Shown piece by piece: positions 51,246-60,322 of a DNA stretch of 64,000 nucleotides. Positions within the stretch are counted from its first letter, which is position 1, and every line of letters begins with the position of its first letter. The position numbers and the translations under genes are program-made. This DNA comes from Verrucomicrobiota bacterium (lineage in GTDB: Bacteria; Verrucomicrobiota; Verrucomicrobiia; CAIQCK01). The notes beneath the pieces were generated by a model. It was not told the origin of the DNA. It worked only from the letters and a program-made list of their open reading frames with translations, and did no database searches. The stretch lies in contig JACRQF010000003.1 of NCBI GenBank assembly GCA_016222825.1, positions 62,001 to 126,000 on the forward strand, written 5' to 3'.

Positions 51246-52514
51246 ATGTCGTCCGCGCCCCATCATTACTGGCTCGCCATCGCGATTTTCGCGGTGACCT
51301 ACGCGCTCATCAGCACGCGGCGGCTGAAGATCTTCCGGCTGAACCGGCCGGCGTCGGCGTTGCTTGGCGCGGTGGCGATGGTCGTCTTCGGCGTCATGCG
51401 CATCGAGGACGCCTACCGGGCCGTGGACTGGAACACCATCGTCCTGCTGCTCGGTATGATGCTTCTGTCCTCGTATCTGCAACTGGCCGGCTTTTTCGAA
51501 CTGGCTGCCGACTGGATTTTGCTGCGGGCGCGCACACCGCAACGGCTGCTGATGATGCTGGTCTTCGCGTCGGGCATCCTCTCGGCGTTGCTGGTCAACG
51601 ACACCATCTGCCTGATGCTGACGCCGTTGGTGGTCACTGTGATTGTGCGCGGCCGGCTGCCGCTGCTGCCTTACCTGATGGCGTTGGCCACGTCCGCAAA
51701 CATTGGCAGCGTCATGACCCTCACGGGCAACCCGCAGAACATGATCATCGGCAACCTTTCCGGCATTCCCTACGCGCGGTTCCTGCTGGGCCTTGCGCCG
51801 GCGGCGTTGATTTGCCTGACGCTGGACTGGCTCATTCTGTCGTGGGGATTTCGCCGCGTGCTGGCCGGCGCGCGCATTGAGACCGCCGGCCTCGTGCCCG
51901 CGCGGGTGAACCGGCCGCTGCTGGCGAAGACGCTGGCGTGTCTTGCGCTGGTGACGGTCGCCTTCTTTTTCGACGCGCCGATTCGCCGGCATTTCGGGCT
52001 GAACGTCGCGTGGATCGCGCTGGCGGGTGCGTCGGTGGCGATGGTGCTGGCGCGCGTGGACACGCACGAGGTGCTGAAGCTGGTGGACTGGCATCTCCTG
52101 CTCTTTTTCGCCGCCCTCTTCGTCGTCGTCGAAGGACTGCGCGAGACGCAACTGCCGGAGCAAATCTACCAGTCGCTGCGCGGCGTCTTCGGCGGAACAG
52201 CCACGGCGCAGGCGTGGAACCTGACGTGGTTTTCGGTGGCTGGCTCCAACATCTTCTCCAACGTCCCATTTGTGCTCATCGCCGGCCAGTGGATGCGGAA
52301 CTTCGCCGAGCCGGAGCTGATGTGGAAGGTGCTCGCGCTCAGCACGACGTTCGCCGGCAACCTGACGATCCTCGGCTCCGTTGCCAACGTCATCGTTGTC
52401 GAGTCCGCCAAGCCGCACATCGAGGTCGGCTTCTGGGACTACGCCCGCCTCGGCATCCCCATCACCATTATTACTACGGTCGTCGGCGTGGCGATGCTGC
52501 TGGTGCTCCGCTGA
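51246..52514 (+). CDS. Ion transporter of the ArsB/NhaD (IT) superfamily
   Basis: 422 residues from the ATG at 51246. About ten to eleven membrane helices. The motifs '[19 protein letters not shown]' and '[18 protein letters not shown]' in helices ~4-5 and '[16 protein letters not shown]... [16 protein letters not shown]' in the second half are the inverted hairpins of SLC13/ArsB/CitMHS transporters, which move anions or cations with Na+ or H+. It is monocistronic and ends 3 bp before the convergent DapA-like gene. Substrate cannot be determined from sequence. Confidence 0.85.
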   Translation: MSSAPHHYWLAIAIFAVTYALISTRRLKIFRLNRPASALLGAVAMVVFGVMRIEDAYRAVDWNTIVLLLGMMLLSSYLQLAGFFELAADWILLRARTPQRLLMMLVFASGILSALLVNDTICLMLTPLVVTVIVRGRLPLLPYLMALATSANIGSVMTLTGNPQNMIIGNLSGIPYARFLLGLAPAALICLTLDWLILSWGFRRVLAGARIETAGLVPARVNRPLLAKTLACLALVTVAFFFDAPIRRHFGLNVAWIALAGASVAMVLARVDTHEVLKLVDWHLLLFFAALFVVVEGLRETQLPEQIYQSLRGVFGGTATAQAWNLTWFSVAGSNIFSNVPFVLIAGQWMRNFAEPELMWKVLALSTTFAGNLTILGSVANVIVVESAKPHIEVGFWDYARLGIPITIITTVVGVAMLLVLR

Positions 52515-52517
52515 AGT

Positions 52518-53588
52518 TCACCCGCGCAGCCACTCGTCCCGGTGCTCATGCACGAAGGCGTCGTCGTTCAGGTGCGGATAGGCGCGATAGACGCGGTCAA
52601 TCTCCGCCGCCTGGCCGGGGCTGAGCGTTTCGTGCGGGTCGAGGCACCACAGTCCTTCCAGCAAGCCTTGCCGGCGCAGCACCTCGTGCAGGCCAGCGAT
52701 GCAGCCGGCGAAACCGTTGGCCGCGTCGAAGAAGGCGGCGTTGCTGTCGGTCACCTCGATGTTGCGCCGCAACATCTCCGCCGGGACCGCGCCGCCGTCG
52801 CGAACGATCGCGTGACATTCCTCCAGCAACTCCACCGCCTTGCGCGTCCAGACCGCCCAATGCCCGAGCAGCCCACCGACAATGCGGCGCTCCACGGTCT
52901 TCTCGCCGGCGCGGAACCGGTAGGGCGTCAGCAGATCCATCACGATGTTGTCGTCGTTGCCGGTGTAAAGCGCGATGTCCTCGCGGCCCGCTTCGGCGAC
53001 GGTGCGCACCACGTCCACGGTGTGATAGCGGTTGAACGGTGCCATCTTGATCGCCACGACGTTCTCGATCTCCGCGAACCGCCGCCAGAACGAATACGGC
53101 AGCACGCGTCCGCCGACAGCCGCCTGCAAATAGAAGCCCACGACGGGAATGACCTCCGCCACGGCGCGGCAGTGCGCGAGCATTTCGTCATCGCCCGCGT
53201 CCTTCATCGCCGCGAGGCTCAGCAGGCCGGCGTGATAACCCAGCCGTCGCACGAGCGTCGCCTCCGCCACCGCCTGTTGTGTGCGGCCGCAAATGCCGGC
53301 GACGCGGATGAGCGGCTCGCCGCGCCGGGCGTCGGCGCGGTCCATTTCCTCGGCGGTGAGTTTCAGCACTGGCTCGAACAGTCCGATCTTCGGGTCGCGG
53401 ATGGCGAACTGCGTCGTGTGGACGCCGACAGCGACGCCGCCCGCGCCTGCCGCGTTGTAGTAGCGCAACACCGCCCGCTGCCGCCGCTCGTCGAGCGTGC
53501 GCTGCGCCGTCAACGCCAGCGGACACGCGGGGATGACCACTCCGCGCTGCAAGGCGGCCCGAATCTGGGGATTCATCTGCGTTGCCAT
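52518..53588 (-). CDS. DapA/NAL-like class I aldolase
   Basis: 356 residues of a TIM-barrel. The Schiff-base lysine K181 is in 'VVAIKMAPFNRY' and the catalytic tyrosine Y153 in 'VVGFYLQ'. The N-terminal GxGG-type signature is altered (AAGAGGVAVGVHTTQFAI). This subfamily is longer than true dihydrodipicolinate synthase (about 295) and is frequently encoded with sugar oxidoreductases in Verrucomicrobiota, so a sugar-acid aldolase is more likely than lysine biosynthesis. It is directly downstream of an NAD-dependent epimerase (3-bp gap). Confidence 0.82.
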   Translation of the reverse strand: MATQMNPQIRAALQRGVVIPACPLALTAQRTLDERRQRAVLRYYNAAGAGGVAVGVHTTQFAIRDPKIGLFEPVLKLTAEEMDRADARRGEPLIRVAGICGRTQQAVAEATLVRRLGYHAGLLSLAAMKDAGDDEMLAHCRAVAEVIPVVGFYLQAAVGGRVLPYSFWRRFAEIENVVAIKMAPFNRYHTVDVVRTVAEAGREDIALYTGNDDNIVMDLLTPYRFRAGEKTVERRIVGGLLGHWAVWTRKAVELLEECHAIVRDGGAVPAEMLRRNIEVTDSNAAFFDAANGFAGCIAGLHEVLRRQGLLEGLWCLDPHETLSPGQAAEIDRVYRAYPHLNDDAFVHEHRDEWLRG

Positions 53589-53591
53589 GAG

Positions 53592-54626
53592 CTAAAACTT
53601 TCCGTCTCTCGATTCAAAATGCGTCGGCTTGCCCAGGCTCGCGCCGCCGCGCATCACCCAGTCGGCGATCCAGCGAAGCATCTGCTCCACACTCACGCGC
53701 GGCGGTCCGAAGAGTTGCAGCGCCTGCGCCGCGGTGGCCAGCAGCGCCGTGGGCGATTCGGAGCCGCTGAAAGCGACGCGCTTGTTCATCAGTGCGCCGA
53801 GCTTCGTCGCCATGTCGCGGACGCTCAGCAACTCCGGCCCGGTCACGTTCAGCAGCCGCGGCGGCGAGGCGACGTGGTCGAACGCCTGCAGGCTCATCGC
53901 GTTGGCGTCGGTCTGCCAGATGGTGTTGAGGTGACCCATCGCACAGTCCACCGTCTCGCCGGTCCACACGCGCCGCGCGATGTCCACCAGCACGCCGTAG
54001 CGCAGCTCGCAGGCGTAGTTGAGCCGGATCATCGCCATCGGAATGCCGAGCCGCCGGCTGAAGTGCTCAAAGATGCGCTCGCGCCCCAGGCAGCTCATCG
54101 CGTAGTCGCCGACCGGATTGGGCGCGTCCGTCTCCAGCGAGCCGCCGCCCGCCACGGAGGTGAGGCCATAGACGTTGCCGGTGGAAAACGCGACAATGCG
54201 GCTGCGCGGATATTTTTTACAGATGATGGCGGGCAGATGGCAGTTCATCGCCCACGTCAGGGCTTCCTGGCCGGTGGAGCCGAACTTCATGCCGGCCATG
54301 AAGACAATGTTTGGCGCGTCGGGCAGCGCGGTCACCGCTGCTTCATCAAGCAAGTCGCAGCGGATCGTCTCAACGCCGTGGGTTTGAAGCTCGGTCTGCT
54401 GTCGCGCGTCCGAAAACCTCGCTACGCCGATGACGCGCCGGCGCACTCCGGTCGCCTCCGAAGCGCGCCGCGCCATGCGCGCCAGGGTCGGCCCCATCTT
54501 GCCGGCGACGCCGAGCACGATGATATCGCCTTCGAGGCGGTCGAGAGTTTTGATGACGCCGTCCGACGGCTGGCTGAGCAGGTCTTCCAATGCTTCGATG
54601 TTGGCGATGGATTCGGGTGTGGCCAT
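53592..54626 (-). CDS. NAD-dependent epimerase/dehydratase family protein
   Basis: 344 residues from the ATG at 54626. The Rossmann motif is 'VLGVAGKMGPTLARMA', followed by 'FSTGNVYGLTSVAGGG' with the catalytic-serine/threonine region. The active-site tyrosine stretch reads 'YAMSCLGRERIFEHFS': the usual lysine of YxxxK is replaced by cysteine. That is a striking exception, unless typical of the subgroup. A C-terminal helical domain follows. It precedes the DapA-like gene with a 3-bp gap; the pair may act on a sugar acid or nucleotide sugar. Confidence 0.8.
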   Translation of the reverse strand: MATPESIANIEALEDLLSQPSDGVIKTLDRLEGDIIVLGVAGKMGPTLARMARRASEATGVRRRVIGVARFSDARQQTELQTHGVETIRCDLLDEAAVTALPDAPNIVFMAGMKFGSTGQEALTWAMNCHLPAIICKKYPRSRIVAFSTGNVYGLTSVAGGGSLETDAPNPVGDYAMSCLGRERIFEHFSRRLGIPMAMIRLNYACELRYGVLVDIARRVWTGETVDCAMGHLNTIWQTDANAMSLQAFDHVASPPRLLNVTGPELLSVRDMATKLGALMNKRVAFSGSESPTALLATAAQALQLFGPPRVSVEQMLRWIADWVMRGGASLGKPTHFESRDGKF

Positions 54627-54682
54627 TGCCGAGGCGTGTAGCAGAAAACGCCGCGGTCGTGAAGCGTTTTGTTCCTGTGCTC

Positions 54683-55807
54683 TTACGCGACCGCTGGCTT
54701 CTCGTCGCGCAACTTCTTCGGTTCGTAAACGCAGAACGGTTCCTCGGACATGAGGTTGCCGTCGGCGTAGTAGGCGCGGGCGCGGCAGCCGAGGCAGATG
54801 CGCTTGAACTCGCACACGCCGCATTTGCCTTCAAGCTGGTCGGGGTCGCGCAGCCGGGCGAACAACTCCGACTTCTCCCAAATCTCGCGGATATGCTGGC
54901 GGGTGACGTTGCCTGCGCTCACGGGCAGGTAGCCGCACGGGAACACGTCGCCGGTGTGCGATACGAAGCAGATGGAACTGCCGGCGAGACAACCCTTGGT
55001 CATCGCGGCCATGTCGTGGCGCGGCTTGCCGTGGCCGTGGCCTGGCTCGACGCGGATGCCGTCGGCGACGGCGCGCTGTCGGACGACGCGGAAGTAATGC
55101 GGCGCGCACGTCGCCTTCACATGCATCTGGCGGAGCTGGCTCTTGTCGTAGAGCCAGTGCAGCACCCGCTCGTATTCGGCCGCGGGCAGCGTGTTCGACT
55201 CGGCGATCTGCACGCCGCAGCCCACCGGCACGAGCATGAACAGATGCAGCGCGTCCGCGCCAAGTTCCAGCGCCATCGCGTAAAGTTGCTCCGTTTGATG
55301 GACGTTGTGGCGGGTGATCGTGCAGTTGATCTGCATGCTCATGCCGAGATTCTTGAGGTTGCGGAACCCGCACAACGCCGCGGCAAGCGAGCCGGGCTGG
55401 CGGCGGAAATCGTCGTGGGTCGTCGAGTCCGCGCCGTCAATGCTGATGGAGACGCGGCGGATGCCGGCCTCGACAATGCGTCCGGCCATGTGCTCGTCAA
55501 TGAGCGTGCCGTTGGTGGCGAGCGCCACGGGCAGGCCGCGGTCCTTCGCCTCGGTGGCGATTTGGAAAATATCGGGCCGGAAGAGCGGCTCGCCGCCGGA
55601 GAGCACGAGGATCGGCTTGGCAAAGCTCGCCACCTCGCGGACAAACTGGAGCGCGCGCTCCGTTCGCATGTCGTTCTGCATGAGTTGCCGGGCAACGTCG
55701 AGGCGGCGGCAGTGGACACATTCCAGGTTGCAGCCCGCGGTCGTTTCCCAGAACAGCAGCCGCAGTTCGTTCTCGCCGTTCGTTCCGTGGTTCATCTGTT
55801 GGTTCAT
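54683..55807 (-). CDS. Radical SAM/SPASM enzyme, AhbD (heme b synthase)-like
   Basis: 374 residues from the ATG at 55807. The radical SAM cluster is CxxxCxxC at C26, C30, C33 (TTAGCNLECVHC), followed by 'LSGGEPLFRPD' and 'VSISIDGADSTTHDDFR'. The SPASM region includes 'GCLAGSSICFVSHTGDVFPCGYLPVSAGN' and 'KCGVCEFKRICLGCRARAYYADG'. The last motif closely resembles AhbD, which decarboxylates Fe-coproporphyrin III to heme b in the siroheme-dependent route. Other ahb genes are not in view, so a peptide-modifying role remains possible. Divergent from the DUF1080 gene. Confidence 0.78.
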   Translation of the reverse strand: MNQQMNHGTNGENELRLLFWETTAGCNLECVHCRRLDVARQLMQNDMRTERALQFVREVASFAKPILVLSGGEPLFRPDIFQIATEAKDRGLPVALATNGTLIDEHMAGRIVEAGIRRVSISIDGADSTTHDDFRRQPGSLAAALCGFRNLKNLGMSMQINCTITRHNVHQTEQLYAMALELGADALHLFMLVPVGCGVQIAESNTLPAAEYERVLHWLYDKSQLRQMHVKATCAPHYFRVVRQRAVADGIRVEPGHGHGKPRHDMAAMTKGCLAGSSICFVSHTGDVFPCGYLPVSAGNVTRQHIREIWEKSELFARLRDPDQLEGKCGVCEFKRICLGCRARAYYADGNLMSEEPFCVYEPKKLRDEKPAVA

Positions 55808-55913
55808 TAGAGTCAACTCTGGCTTACTATGGTTTGAAAACCGCGCTTGTCCAGCACGGGTTGGCAAAGCCCCGTTCATTGACCCGCCGCGGCTGTTCCA
55901 CTAACCTCTGCCC

Positions 55914-56570
55914 GTGAGACTGATCGGACAGACGGCGGTTTTTGTGGCGTTGGCAATCTCGCCGTTGCTTGCCGGCGAGAAGCCACCCGCCGACACGAAC
56001 GTTTGGACCAGCCTCTTCGATGGCAAGAGCCTGCGCGGCTGGACGCGGACGGATTTCTCCACGCTCGGTGATGTGTGGGTCGAGGATCCGTTTCGCGGCG
56101 GGTCGGGAGCGATTGTCGTGGCGTTGGCGGAGGAATTGAACGGTGTCAACCGCACGCGGCCCATGCCGAAGACCGACTACGAAGTGAGCCTCGAAGCGAT
56201 GCGGCTTGCCGGGCACGATTTCTTCTGCGGCCTGACATTTCCCGTCGGTGACGCAGCAGCGACGTTCGTGGTGGGCGGCTGGAGCGGTTCGGTGGTCGGC
56301 CTCTCGTGCGTTGACGGCGCGGACGCGGCGGTGAACGAGACAACGCGACACATGGACTTCGACCCGGCCCGCTGGTATCGCATCCGCGTCCGCGTGACAG
56401 CGGCGAAGATCGAATGCTGGATTGATGAGCAGAAGGTGGTGGACCTGGCGCTGGCCGGCCGCAAGATCAGCCTCCGTCCCGGCGAGATCGTTCGCTCGCT
56501 GCCGTTCGGCCTGGCGGCGTGGCACACGAGCGCCGCTTGGCGGGAGATCAAGCTGCGGCGGCTGCGTTGA
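55914..56570 (+). CDS. Secreted DUF1080 (3-keto-disaccharide hydrolase-type) protein
   Basis: 218 residues from the GTG at 55914. Signal peptide (cleavage SPLLA-GE) and one DUF1080/LamG-like beta-sandwich: 'TSLFDGKSLRGWTRTDFS', 'DYEVSLEAMRLAGHDFFCGLTFPVGD', 'RWYRIRVRVTAAKIECWIDEQKVVDL' and 'SLPFGLAAWHTSAAWREIKLRRL'. DUF1080 proteins are glycoside-hydrolase-related or binding proteins abundant in Verrucomicrobiota. Catalytic function is not demonstrable here. The next gene starts 46 bp later, so cotranscription with the purine permease is possible. Confidence 0.85.
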   Translation: MRLIGQTAVFVALAISPLLAGEKPPADTNVWTSLFDGKSLRGWTRTDFSTLGDVWVEDPFRGGSGAIVVALAEELNGVNRTRPMPKTDYEVSLEAMRLAGHDFFCGLTFPVGDAAATFVVGGWSGSVVGLSCVDGADAAVNETTRHMDFDPARWYRIRVRVTAAKIECWIDEQKVVDLALAGRKISLRPGEIVRSLPFGLAAWHTSAAWREIKLRRLR

Positions 56571-56616
56571 CGGCGCGCATTCGTTTCTTTATCCTGCCGG
56601 TGTTCGAGGAGGCATT

Positions 56617-57939
56617 ATGACGGCGACAATCGAGCGTTTTTTTCAAGTGCGCGAACGCGGTAGCACGCTGCGGCGGGAATGCCTGGCAGGCACGACGACG
56701 TTCCTGACGATGGCTTACATCCTGTTCGTGCAACCCATCGTGCTGGCCAAGACCGGCATGGACCACGACGCGGTGCTGATCGCGACGGCGGTGGGCAGCG
56801 CGTTCGCGACGCTGGTGATGGCGCTCTACGCGAACTACCCGATCGCGCTGGCGCCGGGGATGGGCCACAACTTTTTCTTCGCCTACACCGTCTGCCTCGC
56901 GATGAACATCCCCTGGCAGGTGGCGCTCGGCGCGAATTTCATCTCCAGCATGCTCTTCGTGGCGCTGGCGACGGTGAAGTTCCGCGAGAGGATCATGGAC
57001 GCGATTCCCGACAGTCTCAAACACGCCATCGCCGCCGGCATCGGCTTGTTCATCGCGTTCATCGGGCTGGAATGGGCGGGCATTGTCGTGGCCAAGCCCG
57101 GCACGCTCGTCGGCCTCGGCGCGCTCAAATTGCCGACGGCGTTGTTGTCGTTGACCGGGCTGGCCATTACCGCCGTGCTCTACGCGCGCAAGGTCCGCAG
57201 CGCCATCCTGCTCGGCATACTCGCGACGCTGGCAATCGGTTTGGCGTGCGGCATGGTGAAATTCCACGGCATCATCGGCGTGCCGCACCCGCAACAGTCG
57301 GCCATTCTCCAACTCAACCCGCTTGGCGCGCTGAAGCTCGGCTTCGGCAGCGTCGTGTTCACGTTCTTTCTGCTGGCGTTGTTCGACACCGTCGGCACGC
57401 TCATCGGCGTGGCGCAGCAGGCGGGCTTCATGCGCAATGGCCAGCTCCCCAACGCCGGCCGGGCGCTGCTCTCCGACGCCGCCGGCACTCTGGTGGGCAC
57501 GCTGCTCGGCACCTCGACCATCACGGCCTACATCGAAAGCGCCGCGGGCGTGTCGGCCGGTGCGCGCACGGGGCTGGCGAACGTCGTCACCGCCGCGCTG
57601 TTCCTTTTGGCGCTGGCGTTCGCGCCGCTGATTGCGATGGTCGGCGCGGGTGTGACAACCGGCGAGACCACTTACTATCCGGTGACAGCGCCGGCGTTGA
57701 TCGTCGTCGGGTTTCTGATGACGCGAAACATCCTCTTCATCCCGTGGCGCGAGCCGACCGAGGCGCTGCCGGCGTTCCTGACGCTGATCGGCATTCCGTT
57801 GGCGTTCAGCATCGTGGACGGCATCGCGCTCGGTTTCATCGGCTACGTGGTGATGAAATTCTTCACCGGCAAGCGCCGCGAAATCTCATGGGTCTCGCTC
57901 GCCATTGCCGCGGCGTTCGTCATCCACTTTGCGTTGTAG
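56617..57939 (+). CDS. Purine permease of the AzgA-like NCS2 family
   Basis: 440 residues from the ATG at 56617, preceded by GAGGAGG. About 13 membrane helices. Hallmarks are 'GTTTFLTMAYILFVQPIVLAKTG', 'ALAPGMGHNFFFAY' (family: APGMGLNAFFAY), 'FFLLALFDTVGTLIGVAQQAG', and 'GTSTITAYIESAAGVSAGARTGL'. These are AzgA/GhxP-type transporters that import adenine, guanine or hypoxanthine with protons. The replacement of LNA by HNF in the first re-entrant loop may alter selectivity. A second nucleobase permease type lies at the left window edge. Confidence 0.9.
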   Translation: MTATIERFFQVRERGSTLRRECLAGTTTFLTMAYILFVQPIVLAKTGMDHDAVLIATAVGSAFATLVMALYANYPIALAPGMGHNFFFAYTVCLAMNIPWQVALGANFISSMLFVALATVKFRERIMDAIPDSLKHAIAAGIGLFIAFIGLEWAGIVVAKPGTLVGLGALKLPTALLSLTGLAITAVLYARKVRSAILLGILATLAIGLACGMVKFHGIIGVPHPQQSAILQLNPLGALKLGFGSVVFTFFLLALFDTVGTLIGVAQQAGFMRNGQLPNAGRALLSDAAGTLVGTLLGTSTITAYIESAAGVSAGARTGLANVVTAALFLLALAFAPLIAMVGAGVTTGETTYYPVTAPALIVVGFLMTRNILFIPWREPTEALPAFLTLIGIPLAFSIVDGIALGFIGYVVMKFFTGKRREISWVSLAIAAAFVIHFAL

Positions 57940-57956
57940 GGAAGCCGATGCGAAAC

Positions 57957-59531
57957 TCACGGCCCGACGCCGACGGCGTTGATTTCGACTTCGGGAGCGT
58001 CACCGACTCGCATTATGCCTTCGATCTGAGCGGAGGCTTGCGGCGCGGCGGGAACCGGGCCGGCGGCGGAACCGGCGGGCAGGACGATTTGGCCGGCTTC
58101 GGTCATCGTGGCGTTGCTTCTCGAAGCGGCAGACGGGACGGGCAAAGTCGCGGGGAGCATCTTGGCCTCCGCGAGCGCAGCGTCGAATTTTGGCCTTTCG
58201 CCGCCAGTGGCGTAGCCGTAGGCGAGCGTGCCGTCCGCGGGCGATGAGAGCATGCCGTTGACGACGACGCGCTGGTTGATGCTGCGGTTTGTGCCGCTCG
58301 CGGTGAAGAAAAGCTGCTGTCCCGTCGCGCCGGATTCGAGGCGTCTGCCAGCCGTCGAGTCTCTTTCCCTCCAGACAAACTCGCCCGCCTGGGTCGCAAC
58401 CTGTCTTGGCGCTGCGACGCGCGCCGGCGCAAGCCGGGCACGCGAGGCGCGCCGCTCCAATGCGAGCTGTTGCTGCGACTCCGTTGCCAGTTGAATCCGG
58501 CCTTCGTAAATCGAGCCGTCAGCGTCCGTGATGACGACGCGGTCGCCGGTCTGCTCCAGTTGGAACGAAGCCAGCACTTGCGGCGGCTGGGGTTGCTGCT
58601 GGAGCGGCTGTTTTGCCGGTTCCGCGCCGCGATCGTCGGCCACCTGCGCGAAGCGCAACCGCTGCGACAACGGCGCCATGTTGGAAACACCGGCCGTGAT
58701 CAACCGCGTCGGTTCGCCGCGCTCAGTCTTGCCGGCATTGGCATGCGTGGGCGCGGGCATGGGCGCGGCTGGCAGTGGCTCGGCGGGCGCGGGCGCCCCT
58801 CCCACGCCGGCAAGCGTGGGGGCAGGTTTGGTCGCCAGGCCCGGCGCGGCGGCGGGCATGGGCGCGGCGGGAGGCGACGGCGCGGTCATCACAGCCGCGA
58901 CCTGCGGTTTGGCCTCGACCGCCGCGGGGATTTCCGGCATCGCCTTCGTGAGCGAGGATCTCGACGCGATTCGGACGCCGCCGAATTTGTCCATTGCTTC
59001 CGATTCCGGCACGGCGGCTTTGGCGGCGGCTTGCGCCACGTCGCCGGCCGGCGCGTCTTTCGCCGCTTTCAATTTCTCATCCAGAAGCTGCACGGCGCTG
59101 CCTGCGACCCTGCTCTGGGCCACGGCGAGTCCGCGAGCTTCGGAGACTGTTTCTTCGAGCTTCTGGGCGGAGTCCGACTCCTTGCCGTCGCGTCTGAGAA
59201 AAGCTTGGGATTGGGATTGCGATTCAGCCTGGGCCAGCTCCATCGGCGGCATGGCTTTCTTGCCGATGTCCGTCAGCACAAACACCGCGAGGCCGACCGC
59301 CGTGACCGCTGCCGCGCCGATGGCCAGCCGCGGCCACAACGCCACCAGCGGCTCAAACCACGGCCGTGATGCCGGCTTCGGCTGCGCCGGCGTCGCGCGC
59401 TGGGCGATCTCGCGTTGGAGCACGGCCCGCGTGTGCGACGGCATGTCGAGCGGCCCGCCGCCGGCGTCGCGTCGCTGCTTCGCGTAAGCCTTCAGCGCGT
59501 CCTCGATGTTCTTGTGCGGTTCTTCCGGCAT
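57957..59531 (-). CDS. Membrane protein with anti-sigma-like layout, partner of the ECF sigma gene
   Basis: 524 residues from the ATG at 59531, six bases after the sigma factor's stop. The cytoplasmic N-terminus (1-~55) has the length and charge of an anti-sigma domain but no clear zinc motif. One membrane helix spans ~67-87 (LAIGAAAVTAVGLAVFVLTDI), followed by a very long Ala/Pro-rich periplasmic region and a C-terminal beta-strand-rich segment 'SFQLEQTGDRVVITDADGSIYEGRIQL'. No family is recognised beyond this. The operon position makes sigma control the likeliest function, by inference. Confidence 0.7.
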   Translation of the reverse strand: MPEEPHKNIEDALKAYAKQRRDAGGGPLDMPSHTRAVLQREIAQRATPAQPKPASRPWFEPLVALWPRLAIGAAAVTAVGLAVFVLTDIGKKAMPPMELAQAESQSQSQAFLRRDGKESDSAQKLEETVSEARGLAVAQSRVAGSAVQLLDEKLKAAKDAPAGDVAQAAAKAAVPESEAMDKFGGVRIASRSSLTKAMPEIPAAVEAKPQVAAVMTAPSPPAAPMPAAAPGLATKPAPTLAGVGGAPAPAEPLPAAPMPAPTHANAGKTERGEPTRLITAGVSNMAPLSQRLRFAQVADDRGAEPAKQPLQQQPQPPQVLASFQLEQTGDRVVITDADGSIYEGRIQLATESQQQLALERRASRARLAPARVAAPRQVATQAGEFVWRERDSTAGRRLESGATGQQLFFTASGTNRSINQRVVVNGMLSSPADGTLAYGYATGGERPKFDAALAEAKMLPATLPVPSAASRSNATMTEAGQIVLPAGSAAGPVPAAPQASAQIEGIMRVGDAPEVEINAVGVGP

Positions 59532-59536
59532 ATCTG

Positions 59537-60157
59537 TTAGACGGCAAGCGGCGCGATTTTCTCCCGGCTGAACAGCTCGCGCGTGATGGTTTCCAGCCGG
59601 TCGAGACACTTGCTCAGGCGCGAGCTGACGGTCTTGACGTTGAGTTTCAGCGACGCCGCGATCTCCTCGTAGCTGAGGTCGGCGAAGTAGCGCAACTCGA
59701 TCACCTCACGGCACGGCTCGCCGAGTTGGTCGAGCGCCTCGCCGACGAGCGCAGCCTGTTCGGCGCCGATGAGCACGACGTCGGGGCCGGGTGTGGCGCT
59801 CGGCGGGTCGGGAACGAGGCCCGTCTCCGGGTCCTCGGCTTGGAGCGACACGGGCGTCTGGCCGCCGCCGCGTTTGGCGGCGCGCCGGCGCTCGCGGTAG
59901 TCGCGCGCCTTGTTGGCGGCGATGCGGAACAGCCACGTCTGGAACCGGCTCTCGCCTTGGAACGAATCGAGGTGCTTGACGACGGAAAGGAACGCCTCCT
60001 GGCAGATTTCCTCCACGTCGTCGCGGTTGAAATCGGAGCCGAGCTGGAAGACGAAGCGCGCCGCGGCGGCGTAGTGGGCGTCGAAAAGCTCATTCCACGC
60101 CTGCGCGTTGCCCGCGCGGCAGCGTTTCAGCAGTTCAATTTCGACGGTCGGCTCCAT
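59537..60157 (-). CDS. ECF RNA polymerase sigma factor (RpoE-like)
   Basis: 206 residues from the ATG at 60157; a TTG at 60199 would add 14 residues. Region 2: 'AWNELFDAHYAAAARFVFQLGSDFNRDDVEEICQEAFLSVVKHLDSFQGESRFQTWLFRIAANKARDYRERRR'. Region 4: 'LDQLGEPCREVIELRYFADLSYEEIAASLKLNVKTVSSRLSKCLDRLE'. Between them is a ~35-residue basic and Pro-rich linker. It directs transcription of stress or envelope genes; its membrane partner follows immediately. It is divergent from the TPR gene. Confidence 0.92.
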   Translation of the reverse strand: MEPTVEIELLKRCRAGNAQAWNELFDAHYAAAARFVFQLGSDFNRDDVEEICQEAFLSVVKHLDSFQGESRFQTWLFRIAANKARDYRERRRAAKRGGGQTPVSLQAEDPETGLVPDPPSATPGPDVVLIGAEQAALVGEALDQLGEPCREVIELRYFADLSYEEIAASLKLNVKTVSSRLSKCLDRLETITRELFSREKIAPLAV

Positions 60158-60322
60158 TTCAATAACTCGCAAAGCGTCTTTTTCAGGCGTCCCGTCCAAT
60201 GAAACAGAGACGCAGCTCGACTGCGGATCATACCATGAAAAGGAGCGGCTGGGTCAACTTCCTGCGCGATGAACGCTCGCGGCGTTGCAGCGCGCCACGG
60301 TATCGTCTATTCTTGACCAACG

